Origin: Casp-actino8 sp965659595
GTDB taxonomy: Bacteria; Actinomycetota; Acidimicrobiia; Acidimicrobiales; Ilumatobacteraceae
Reading direction: 5' to 3'
DNA length: 9,465 bases
NCBI GenBank assembly: GCA_965659595.1
Contig: CBFHWN010000076.1
Location: 1 to 9,465, forward strand
The position numbers and the translations under genes are program-made. Positions 1 to 6,563 of the stretch are shown piece after piece. Numbering within the stretch: the first letter of the stretch is position 1; every line of letters begins with the position of its first letter. The notes under the pieces are model-generated. The model was not told the origin of the DNA, did not search any database, and was given only the letters and a program-made list of their open reading frames with translations.

Positions 1-629
1 GTGAAGATGGCGTCCATCCTCGGGCTGAGAATCGTCCCGGGTGAAATCGCATTGGCTCGAATCGAATGTGGTCCGAGTTCGATGGCGAGAGATTGCACCC
101 ACGCCATGAGAGCGGCCTTGGCGGCACCGTACGCCGCATGCATGGGCGCCGCGGTCAATCCGCTCACGGATGCGATGAACACCATGGTGCCGCCGCCGGT
201 TTCCCGCATCATTCGGCCGAACACCTGCGAGAGCAGGAACGCGTGGCGGAGACAGATGTCTACCTCCCAATCGAAGGTCTCGTCGGTCATGTCGAGGATC
301 GACTCCCACTTCGCCATTCCGATGATGTCGACGAGTCCGTCGACACGGGGTGTGAGGCGCTGGCAGTCGTCGGAAAGTCGAGTGACCCCTTCACGTGTCG
401 TCACGTCTCCGGACCAGGGCATGGCGACGTCCCCCACTTCACGCGCAACGTCTTCGGCTCTCTCGGGGTCGATGTCGACGCAGACGACCTTCGCGGCTCC
501 GGCTTGAGCCAAGGCGTGACAGGTCATACGTCCCATCCCGACTCCGGCTCCGGCGACGACGTAGTTCTTCCCGTCCACCCTGAGCCGAGACAAGAAATCG
601 GGAACGGCACTGTCGTCGAATCGAGTCAT
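1..629 (-). CDS. SDR family oxidoreductase, C-terminus cut by window edge
   Basis: Probable NAD(P)-dependent short-chain dehydrogenase/reductase acting on a hydroxyl or carbonyl group in the cytoplasm. I translated 209 residues from ATG 629; no stop occurs before the window edge, so about 40-60 residues are likely missing. Visible landmarks are a Rossmann glycine motif GAGVGMG at residues 27-33 (A26 replaces the usual Thr), an acidic residue D52 after beta-2 (favours NAD over NADP), catalytic S154, Y167 and K171 in YGAAK, and NAISPG at 193-198. The usual NNAG motif is replaced by DIIG at 101-104. The start overlaps the stop of the upstream SDR as ATGA, which implies translational coupling in one operon with that SDR and the LLM flavoprotein. 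The family is certain; the substrate is unknown. The plus-strand frames across it are antisense shadows. Confidence 0.9.
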   Translation of the reverse strand, partial: MTRFDDSAVPDFLSRLRVDGKNYVVAGAGVGMGRMTCHALAQAGAAKVVCVDIDPERAEDVAREVGDVAMPWSGDVTTREGVTRLSDDCQRLTPRVDGLVDIIGMAKWESILDMTDETFDWEVDICLRHAFLLSQVFGRMMRETGGGTMVFIASVSGLTAAPMHAAYGAAKAALMAWVQSLAIELGPHSIRANAISPGTILSPRMDAIF

Positions 630-1504
630 CCCATCACCGTCCCACCGTTGGCTCGAATCACCTGACCGGTGACGAACTTCGACGCGTTGCTCGCAAGGTA
701 CAACATCGCCAGAGCCTGGTCGATTGCCTCGCCAGTAATGTTCATGGGCGACTGAGCAGCCCTCATCTCGATGAGTTGGCTACGGACCACTTCGTCGACG
801 GTCCCGTCGGGCCGCGTCCAATTGCGACGCACCATGGAGGTGTCGGTGAAGCCGGGGGCAATCGCATTGACCCGAATGTTCTTCGGTCCGAGTTCGGCGG
901 CCGCACATCGGGTGAGTTGAGCGACGGCAGCTTTCGTCATGGCGTAGACGGACAGAGACGGAGCCGGCATCTCGCCACCCGCCGAGGAGACGTTGATGAT
1001 GCTCCCTCCAGTTTTCATGGCTCGGCCGGCTGCGGCGGTGCCCCAGAAGGTTCCCCACTGGTTGACTCGCGTGATTCGTTCGAGATCGTCCTCGGTCACC
1101 TCGACCACCGGCGAATTGGTGATGATGCCGGCCACGTTCGCCCACACATTGAGATGCCCGAAGGTCTTGATCGCTTCGACTGCGAGGCGGTTCACCGAGT
1201 CTCGGTCGCCCACGTCACATACGGACACTTTGACCTTCGCTCCTTTCGATGCGAGCAGTGCTTCGGTCTCGGCAAGTCCGGTCACGTCGAGGTCAGCGAG
1301 AACCAGGTCGGCTCCGGCTTCGGCGAAGACGACGGCCGCCTCGCGTCCGATTCCACTGGCCGCCCCCGTGACGACGGCCACTTTCTCTGTCAATGTGAAT
1401 TCTTCGAGTAGGCGTTTGGACAGCAAGTCGCGAGAGATCTGTTTTGGCGCGTCAGTCCCGTCTCCGTGGGCGGCCTGGGCACGGATCCCAGAGATCATGT
1501 CCAT
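626..1504 (-). CDS. SDR family NAD(P)-dependent oxidoreductase
   Basis: A 292-residue classical short-chain dehydrogenase, expected to interconvert an alcohol and a ketone in the cytoplasm. The sequence shows TGAASGIG (46-53) for the dinucleotide, D71 at the end of beta-2 (NAD preference), CDVGD (96-100), NVAG (123-126, a variant of NNAG), N148, the catalytic S174, Y187 and K191 (YAMTK), NAIAPG (213-218) and a C-terminal NGGTVMG typical of the family. The first 40 or so residues are an extension before the Rossmann fold and have no recognisable motif, so 292 is longer than the usual 245-260. ATG 1504 is favoured because the stop of the upstream LLM gene lies in TGAAGGTCGTCC just ahead of it, giving an AAGG ribosome site 8 nt upstream; TTG codons at residues 27 and 38 are weaker alternatives. 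It is the second gene of the operon LLM-SDR-SDR. The exact substrate is not readable. Confidence 0.93.
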   Translation of the reverse strand: MDMISGIRAQAAHGDGTDAPKQISRDLLSKRLLEEFTLTEKVAVVTGAASGIGREAAVVFAEAGADLVLADLDVTGLAETEALLASKGAKVKVSVCDVGDRDSVNRLAVEAIKTFGHLNVWANVAGIITNSPVVEVTEDDLERITRVNQWGTFWGTAAAGRAMKTGGSIINVSSAGGEMPAPSLSVYAMTKAAVAQLTRCAAAELGPKNIRVNAIAPGFTDTSMVRRNWTRPDGTVDEVVRSQLIEMRAAQSPMNITGEAIDQALAMLYLASNASKFVTGQVIRANGGTVMG

Positions 1505-1513
1505 GGACGACCT

Positions 1514-2677
1514 TCAGCTGAACGAGGCGACACGCGAATCGACTCGGTGACCCCGACGCTCGAGTTGCGGAATCACGTGTGTGCCGAGGAGCTCAAGGTT
1601 TCGAAGCACCTTCTCGTGAGGGAGGTAACCGAACTGGACATAGCAGAGAAGTTGGTCGACTCCTGCCTCGTCGTAACGGATGATCTTTTCCAGACACTGT
1701 TCGGGAGTGCCGACGATGATCATGTCTTCGTCGATGTACTTGTCGACATCGACTGTTCCAGCGATCGTGTCCTGGAGTAGCGGGAACACCTTCGCTTGCT
1801 CTTCGGGCGAAAGATTCGGGGCCTCCCAGGCAAGGGTGAATTCCGCAAGATGGCGGTACCACCAGGTAATCGATTCCCACAGCCCGTAGTTCTTGGCTTC
1901 TTCGAGATCGTCGCAACAGTGCACGAGTGTGTAGGCACCGACTCGATCGTTGCGTACACGAGTGAGGGGAGGAATCCCTTCGATTTCAGCCTCGAGTTGG
2001 GCGGCTCGGTATTGGTTGATGATGTCGGCCATCGCCTCGACGGGTTGAAGGAGAGCGAATGACAAGAGCCCAAATCCTTCTCGACCAGCGGTGACGGCCG
2101 AAGGTGCGCTCGCTGCAGCCAGCCAGGCGGGAGGATGCGGATCCTGGAACGGCTTCGGACACTGCTTGCGTCGGGGGAACTCGATCAGGTCCGAATGCCA
2201 CTCGATTTCCTCTGACATCCATGCTTCGACCACGAATTCGACGGCCTCGCGCCACATGGCCCGACTGCGATCGTCAGCGGGCACGCCGAAAGCGTTCTGC
2301 TCCATCGGTGTCGAACGGCCGGTGCCCCACTCCACGCGACCGTGGCTCAAGACATCGACCGTTGCGACCTTTTCCGCGACCCGGGCCGGGTGTTGAAAAC
2401 CGGGGGGCATCAGGCTCACGCCGAAGCCCAAGCGCAAATTCTTGGTGATCGTCGACAACGCTCCGAGAACCACTTCGTTGCTCGGGCACGCGGAACGCCC
2501 GTCTCGAAAGTGATGTTCGACGCACCACACGGTTTGGAAGCCGAGGCTGTCGGCGAAGCGAATCTCTTCGATGGCTTCGTCGTAACAAGCTTGCTCGGCC
2601 TTTTTTTGGCCGGCCGGAAACGGCTCGATGTACGGGCCGATCTTCGGCTGGAACTCGTAGAGCAGATCGAGTTTCAT
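1514..2677 (-). CDS. LLM class flavin-dependent oxidoreductase (luciferase-like monooxygenase)
   Basis: A 387-residue member of the bacterial luciferase-like flavin oxidoreductases, which use reduced FMN from a partner reductase (or F420 in some subfamilies) and, in the monooxygenase branches, O2. Family marks are EHHF (54-57), the long conserved segment from HPARVAEKVATVD to GRVEWGTGRS (97-121), PKPFQDPHPPAW (174-185) and a C-terminal VGTPEQCLEKI (322-332). It is somewhat longer than many relatives (about 330-360). No F420-specific signature was identified, so I infer FMN. The start at ATG 2677 is well supported by AGGAGG (2688-2683) five bases upstream. It heads a minus-strand operon with two SDRs, divergent from an IclR regulator, which suggests regulated catabolism, possibly oxygenation of a ketone made by an SDR. 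No flavin reductase is in the window. Confidence 0.92.
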   Translation of the reverse strand: MKLDLLYEFQPKIGPYIEPFPAGQKKAEQACYDEAIEEIRFADSLGFQTVWCVEHHFRDGRSACPSNEVVLGALSTITKNLRLGFGVSLMPPGFQHPARVAEKVATVDVLSHGRVEWGTGRSTPMEQNAFGVPADDRSRAMWREAVEFVVEAWMSEEIEWHSDLIEFPRRKQCPKPFQDPHPPAWLAAASAPSAVTAGREGFGLLSFALLQPVEAMADIINQYRAAQLEAEIEGIPPLTRVRNDRVGAYTLVHCCDDLEEAKNYGLWESITWWYRHLAEFTLAWEAPNLSPEEQAKVFPLLQDTIAGTVDVDKYIDEDMIIVGTPEQCLEKIIRYDEAGVDQLLCYVQFGYLPHEKVLRNLELLGTHVIPQLERRGHRVDSRVASFS

Positions 2678-2718
2678 GTTCCCCTCCTGATGTCGATCAC
2701 GCAGTTCTGACGATGTCG

Positions 2719-2744
2719 CATTTTTTCGTTATTACGAAAAAATG
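2719..2744. promoter_or_regulatory. Inverted repeat, candidate IclR operator between divergent genes
   Basis: An inverted repeat with perfect 11-bp arms, CATTTTTTCGT (2719-2729) and ACGAAAAAATG (2734-2744), around a 4-nt centre TATT. It sits in the short gap between the LLM operon and the IclR regulator and is far more AT-rich than its surroundings. Read on the minus strand, the centre gives TAATAA, which could serve as a -10 for the LLM operon; protein bound here would then block it. IclR proteins generally bind palindromes next to their own genes. The assignment is by position and symmetry only. Confidence 0.6.
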
Positions 2745-2749
2745 TTCGA

Positions 2750-2755
2750 TATAGT
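2750..2755 (+). promoter_or_regulatory. Possible -10 box for the IclR gene
   Basis: TATAGT matches the TATAAT consensus at five of six positions and lies between the two inverted repeats. A start of transcription near 2762 would leave a leader of about 40 nt before ATG 2802 and would exclude translation from ATG 2742. No convincing -35 is seen; TTCGTT at 2725-2730 is 19 nt away and a poor match. Weak evidence. Confidence 0.3.
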
Positions 2756-2768
2756 GAGATCACACTAT
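2751..2768. promoter_or_regulatory. Second inverted repeat next to the IclR candidate operator
   Basis: ATAGTG (2751-2756) and CACTAT (2763-2768) form 6-bp arms around a 6-nt centre; a shorter palindrome GTGA/TCAC (2754-2763) is nested within. It overlaps the putative -10 of the regulator, so it would suit autorepression, or it may be a second site for the same protein. The half-site differs from that of the 2719-2744 repeat. Symmetry of this size can arise by chance. Confidence 0.35.
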
Positions 2769-2801
2769 GTCAACCGTCATACGTACGCAAGAGTCGATCT
2801 G

Positions 2802-3719
2802 ATGGCGAGGCCAGCCCCGGCCGCCGAACGCGTGCTCGGCATCCTCGACCTTCTGGTGACTCGACCAACCGAAAGGTTCACATTGTCGGAGCTCGTTCGG
2901 CTGACCGGGATGAGCCTCGGTTCGGCCCACGCCATTTTGGCTGTGCTCGAAGACGCTGGTTACGTCACGCGGCAACAGCGGCCGAAGGTGTATTCGCTCG
3001 GCCCGGCGTTGGTCGTGGCCGGAGTCGTCGCGCTCGAGCACCATCCGGCGATCGAGTTCGGTCGCCAGCAACTGGCGGGAGTGGCATCAGCACTCGATGT
3101 CGAAGCGGTACTCACGGCTCGAACCCGTAACGACATCATCTTCGTGGCTCGGAACGGACAGCACTCGGCACGCTTCCCCGACGTCAGGGAAGGCGAGCGG
3201 GTCCCCTTCGTTCCGCCGTTCGGCACGATCTTTCTCGCCTGGTCGAGCGACGACGAGATCGAAGGTTGGCTTCGTCGGGCCGGTGAGATGTCTCGGGAGG
3301 TATCCACTCGCTTCAAGCGAACACTCGATCGAGTTCGTGAAAATGGGGTACTGATTACCGTCGACAGCGACACTCAGCGATCAGTGGGAGAACGTCTTTA
3401 CTCGTTGGCGACTGACCCCTCAAAGGCCGAGTTGCGCGAGGACGTCCAGAAGCTGCAGTCCACACTACGAAGCATGGAGTACTTCGCTTTCGAAAACGAC
3501 GCCGAAGACGTCGTCGAAGTGGGCATGATCGCGGCACCGATCTTCGACGCGCAGTCGAACGTCACGGCCGCGATCACGGTGTATGGATTCGAGTCGCCGA
3601 TGAGCCTGTCAGAGTGTTTCGAGATGGCGGAGAAGATCAAGCAGGCCGCGCTTCAGGCCACGCGCCAGGCCAGAGGTCGACCACCCAAGGATCGGAGTGT
3701 TTCGTCAGCGATCAATTGA
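2802..3719 (+). CDS. IclR family transcriptional regulator
   Basis: A 305-residue one-component regulator. The N-terminal winged helix-turn-helix runs over about residues 6-66 (AAERVLGILDLL, then TLSELVRLTGMSLGSAHAILAVLEDAGYV as the helix-turn-helix region, and a wing ending KVYSLG). The IclR effector-binding domain follows from about 75 to 285, with the characteristic IAAPIFDAQSNVTAAITVYG at 243-262. The tail contains RGRPP (291-295), reminiscent of an AT-hook. An in-frame ATG at 2742 would add 20 residues, but it lies inside the inverted repeat and upstream of a plausible -10. ATG 2802, with AAGAG at 2789-2793 and the family-like MARPAPAAERVLGIL, is therefore preferred. It is divergent from the LLM-SDR-SDR operon, so control of that operon and of itself is likely. 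The effector is unknown. Its end overlaps the convergent hydrolase by 8 bp. Confidence 0.92.
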   Translation: MARPAPAAERVLGILDLLVTRPTERFTLSELVRLTGMSLGSAHAILAVLEDAGYVTRQQRPKVYSLGPALVVAGVVALEHHPAIEFGRQQLAGVASALDVEAVLTARTRNDIIFVARNGQHSARFPDVREGERVPFVPPFGTIFLAWSSDDEIEGWLRRAGEMSREVSTRFKRTLDRVRENGVLITVDSDTQRSVGERLYSLATDPSKAELREDVQKLQSTLRSMEYFAFENDAEDVVEVGMIAAPIFDAQSNVTAAITVYGFESPMSLSECFEMAEKIKQAALQATRQARGRPPKDRSVSSAIN

Positions 3720-4620
3720 GTGTGGTGTCGGCCGTGACTCTTCGGACGAACGAGGTGAATAGCTCGACGGCTCGGGTCGCTTCCGGAAATGCGGGATGAT
3801 TCGTGATCCAGATGTGTGGCATCCCGTCGAAGACGTGAAGTTCGATGGCGCCTCCATCGGAGGCGACTTTCTGAGCGAGACGCAGAGAGTCTCCGAGCAA
3901 GACCTCGGCACCTCCGGCGATGACGAAGACGGGTGTTGTTTCCCGCCAGAGGCCGAGGACTGGTGAGGCGAGCGGGTCTTCGGGGGAGTGAGTCCCCAAG
4001 TACATATCTCGGGCCTCTAGCGCCGATCGGAAGGAAAAGAGACCATCGGTCGAGGCGCGGCTCTCGAATGTCTCTGAAGTGAGGGTCAAATCGACCCACG
4101 GTGAAAAACAGGCAACTCCGGCCGGACTCGGACCTTTGCCGAGATGGGCAAGGGCAACCGAGGCTGCGAGGCCTCCGCCGGCTGAATCTCCTGCGATGAC
4201 GGTTCTCCGAGCGGCCTCGGCATCGACGGCCATACCTCGCCAGACCCTTATCGCGTCGTCGATTGCTGCAGGGAATTGGTTCTCGGGGGCCAGTCGATAA
4301 TCGGGCACGATGACTCGGCCCCCGATGCTGGCCGCCAAGTGTGCGCAGAAGGACCGGTAGGCCACGGATGAGCCGATTCGAAAACCTCCGCCGTGGAGAT
4401 AGAGGACAGTCGGCGACGAATTCGAGTACTCGTGGCTCGTGCATCGAAGTCCAGGGATCCCGTCGACTTGCACTTCGTCGACGGTGACGTCGCTGCGCAC
4501 GGGAATCTGCGACATGGCCAAGTCGATGCGAGTTCTTTGCTCCTGGAGGGATTCGCCTTCCGGAGGGCTCGGTCGAAGTGCCATCGCGTTCACGAATTGC
4601 TCGAACTCCTTGCTGGGCAT
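3712..4620 (-). CDS. Alpha/beta hydrolase, HSL (family IV) esterase/lactonase type
   Basis: A 302-residue cytoplasmic hydrolase of esters or lactones. The sequence shows the oxyanion-hole motif HGGGF (76-80), DYRLAPE (107-113), the nucleophile elbow GDSAGGG (144-150, S146 catalytic), a likely acid D215 in DPLASP, and H269 in GMPHIW, so the triad is complete. No signal peptide is visible. Length and motif order match the hormone-sensitive-lipase-like/GDXG family, which includes carboxylesterases and monoterpene epsilon-lactone hydrolases. ATG 4620 is used because no in-frame upstream start is visible and MPSKEFEQFV begins a normal N-terminus, but there is no clear ribosome site, so it may be leaderless or use a distant promoter. 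It converges with the IclR gene and diverges from the solute-binding protein gene. I infer that it processes an ester or lactone made by the neighbouring LLM enzyme; this is not shown. Confidence 0.92.
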   Translation of the reverse strand: MPSKEFEQFVNAMALRPSPPEGESLQEQRTRIDLAMSQIPVRSDVTVDEVQVDGIPGLRCTSHEYSNSSPTVLYLHGGGFRIGSSVAYRSFCAHLAASIGGRVIVPDYRLAPENQFPAAIDDAIRVWRGMAVDAEAARRTVIAGDSAGGGLAASVALAHLGKGPSPAGVACFSPWVDLTLTSETFESRASTDGLFSFRSALEARDMYLGTHSPEDPLASPVLGLWRETTPVFVIAGGAEVLLGDSLRLAQKVASDGGAIELHVFDGMPHIWITNHPAFPEATRAVELFTSFVRRVTADTTLN

Positions 4621-4814
4621 GTTTGAAGAGTAATCGGGGCGAATCGACGGACGATTCGAGGTCCTTCGTTAGGAACACGATGTTTCGTCCGTGCGAAAAA
4701 TGCGGACTTGGTCGCCGAAATCCGAAAAGAATCTTGGCGCAACACTGCTTGTGTTTGTTACTTTCGGCATCACTTCGTGCCGATTGGTCGAAGCGTTGAA
4801 CGGAGGGGGAGAAA
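4621..4814. promoter_or_regulatory. Divergent intergenic region between hydrolase and transporter operon
   Basis: This 194-bp gap must hold the promoters of the minus-strand hydrolase and the plus-strand transporter operon. It contains CGAATCG/CGATTCG (4640-4646 and 4652-4658, 5-nt centre), GTCCG/CGGAC (4687-4691 and 4703-4707), and TCGGCA/TGCCGA (4764-4769 and 4778-4783, 8-nt loop). A weak promoter for the transporter could be TTGGCG (4734-4739) with TACTTT (4759-4764), but the spacing of 19 is long. Small minus-strand and plus-strand frames here have no coding signs. Confidence 0.4.
4640..4658. repeat. Inverted repeat upstream of the hydrolase start
   Basis: Perfect 7-bp arms CGAATCG and CGATTCG separated by ACGGA, 20 bp upstream of the hydrolase ATG on the minus strand. 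The position suits an operator over the hydrolase promoter. TCGA-rich words are common in this genome, so chance is a real alternative. Confidence 0.35.
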
Positions 4815-6497
4815 GTGAAGAGAAAGATTTCGACGCGCCGTCGATTGCTGGCCGTTGCCGTTGGTGCCTCGTTGGTCGTGGCGTCCTGTGGAGGGGACGA
4901 TGGCGAAAGCACGGCATCGGACGACCCGGCCACATCGGCTCCACAGGTGACCGACGCACCGACGGACGCAACGGTGGCTGCGACCGAGCCGACAGCAAGC
5001 GAAGGTTGTGAAGCCACAGTTGCTGGCTCAGAACTGAACATCGGCGTATACGTGCCCACGGGCAGCCTCGATCCGTTGCGAACTTCGGGCGCGCTCGTCG
5101 GTGGCACCGATATCGCAGCTATCTACGACGTGTTGATGCGTTGGGACGAATCGACTGGCGAGTGGGTTCCACACCTTGCCGAGTCGTTGGAGCCCAACGC
5201 TGACTTCACGGAGTGGACCCTGACCCTTCGCGAAGGCGTGACCTACGCCAACGGTGATCCGATGCTGGCCGAGCATGTTCTGGCCAACATGAACCGTCTG
5301 CTCGGCCCGGGAGCCAACGCATCGCGTGGTCTGATCGCCCGGGTGGATCTGGAGAATTCGACCGTGATCGATGATCGTTCGGTCACCTTCAAGCTCTTCA
5401 GCCCCTGGATCGAATTCGCCTATCTGCTCGGCGACGCCGCAGGCATGGTGGTGAATCCGAGCCTTGGCGACGCCAAAGATGCATCGGATGTGAGCTTGAT
5501 CAGTACCGACCCCAACGGAGCGGGTGCTGGCCCCTACCTGGTCGACAAGTTCGCGCCGGGTGAATCGCCGTACCTCGTTCTGAAGGCACGGGACGACTAC
5601 TGGGGTGGTCCGGTCTGTATCGAAACCGTGAACATGGTGTACATCACGAGTGACCAGCCCAAGCTCGAGGCCCTCGGTCTCGGTGAGCTCGACCTCGCCT
5701 TCCTTCGTACGGCGAATGTCATTGCGGATGCGCGCGCTAGTGGCCAGTACTCGGAAGCCTTCTTCCTCCAGTCGGCTGGTGAAGTCATTCTGATCAACAA
5801 CGGTGTTGGCACTCACACCCCGGTCACTGCAGACAAGCGCTTCCGTCAAGCGGTCAACTTGGCCATCGATTCGTCAGTGATCAGCGAGAGAGCTTTCGGC
5901 GGAGAGCTCTTGGAATCGAAGGCCTTCATCGACGAGCGTTCGACCTACTACTCGGGTGTTGCCGGAACGTCAGCGGATCCTGATGCGGCTCGTGCTCTCG
6001 TCGACGAGTTGAAGGCCGAGGGTTGGGACGGATCGATCCGCTTCAACTGTCGTGACACCAATGCCAATCTGCCTGTGGCGATCGTTGCATCGCTCGAAGC
6101 GGTGGGTATGACGGTCGAGGCGACCGTCACCGATCAGAACTCGAGTATCGGGGCCGTGATTCAGAAGGACTTCGACATGGCGTGCTGGGGTTGGAACATC
6201 TCCGACTCGGCGCTCTATCGACAGATCGGGTTCAACTTCCGAAGCGACAGCCCTTCGAATCGAATCGGCTACAGCAATCCCGACATGGATGCGGCTATCG
6301 ACGAGATGTTCGCCGCTCCGGACCGTGAAGCACGAACGGCAGCCATCGCCAAGATGTCGGAGATCTTCACCGACGACGTCCCCAGCGTTATTTACGCAGC
6401 GGTTGAAGAGGGTTACGCCATCAGCAACAGTGTTGCGGGACTTGTTCCGACTCAACAGACCGTCCTCCTCCTGGGGGATGCTTTTCTGGTGAGTTGA
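4815..6497 (+). CDS. ABC transporter solute-binding lipoprotein, peptide/nickel (SBP_bac_5) family
   Basis: A 560-residue extracellular substrate-binding protein anchored by lipid. Residues 1-25 are a lipoprotein signal: basic n-region with RRR, hydrophobic LLAVAVGASLVV, and lipobox VASC with C25 as the lipidated residue; the arginines could also permit Tat export. A low-complexity S/T/A/D/P linker (27-63) follows. The binding domain shows family landmarks: YDVLMRWD (104-111), VPHLAESLEPN (118-128), LREGVTYANGDPMLAEHV (138-155), GAGPYLVDKFAPGE (237-250), RDDYWGG (259-265) and FRQAVNLAID (343-352). Four further cysteines (65, 268, 412, 457) could form disulfides. The start is GTG 4815, supported by GGAGG at 4802-4806. 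It leads a plus-strand operon with two permeases. The ligand is probably a peptide or other small organic solute; this family also carries opines, nickel and sugars, so specificity is open. Confidence 0.93.
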   Translation: MKRKISTRRRLLAVAVGASLVVASCGGDDGESTASDDPATSAPQVTDAPTDATVAATEPTASEGCEATVAGSELNIGVYVPTGSLDPLRTSGALVGGTDIAAIYDVLMRWDESTGEWVPHLAESLEPNADFTEWTLTLREGVTYANGDPMLAEHVLANMNRLLGPGANASRGLIARVDLENSTVIDDRSVTFKLFSPWIEFAYLLGDAAGMVVNPSLGDAKDASDVSLISTDPNGAGAGPYLVDKFAPGESPYLVLKARDDYWGGPVCIETVNMVYITSDQPKLEALGLGELDLAFLRTANVIADARASGQYSEAFFLQSAGEVILINNGVGTHTPVTADKRFRQAVNLAIDSSVISERAFGGELLESKAFIDERSTYYSGVAGTSADPDAARALVDELKAEGWDGSIRFNCRDTNANLPVAIVASLEAVGMTVEATVTDQNSSIGAVIQKDFDMACWGWNISDSALYRQIGFNFRSDSPSNRIGYSNPDMDAAIDEMFAAPDREARTAAIAKMSEIFTDDVPSVIYAAVEEGYAISNSVAGLVPTQQTVLLLGDAFLVS

Positions 6498-6506
6498 TCG
6501 GGTCGG

Positions 6507-6544
6507 TTCGGGTGGCCGCGGATTCATGCACGCGGCCACCCGAA
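6507..6544 (+). terminator. Strong stem-loop between binding-protein and permease genes
   Basis: TTCGGGTGGCCGCG (6507-6520) pairs perfectly with CGCGGCCACCCGAA (6531-6544) around a 10-nt loop; a G-T wobble and a G-C pair extend it to 16 bp. It begins 10 nt after the stop of the binding-protein gene and ends 19 nt before the permease GTG. No T-run follows, so it is not a standard intrinsic terminator. It more likely stabilises the upstream mRNA or acts as a partial terminator, giving more binding protein than permease, as is known between binding-protein and permease genes elsewhere. Confidence 0.6.
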
Positions 6545-6563
6545 TCACTACGATTGGTGTCGA

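Noticed and set aside
66..665. Plus-strand open frames over the two SDR genes (66-665, 776-1411, 993-1550)
   Set aside because: All are antisense to clear SDR sequences that carry cofactor and catalytic motifs; the products are His/Arg/Gly/Ser-rich without domains.
2742..2801. Upstream ATG giving a 325-residue IclR protein
   Set aside because: The ATG forms the last three bases of the inverted repeat, has no ribosome site, and the 20 added residues are unlike IclR N-termini.
3653..5107. Minus-strand open frame of 484 codons
   Set aside because: It crosses the whole hydrolase gene in another frame, the intergenic gap and the start of the binding-protein gene. Its translation is Arg/Ser/Pro-rich without any domain, a typical shadow in GC-rich DNA.
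5028..5849. Minus-strand open frame of 273 codons opposite the binding-protein gene
   Set aside because: It is antisense to a well-supported SBP_bac_5 coding region and its product has no recognisable motif.
6507..6544. Standard Rho-independent terminator ending the binding-protein transcript
   Set aside because: The stem is strong but no T-run follows, and the permeases downstream on the same strand clearly belong to the same transporter.
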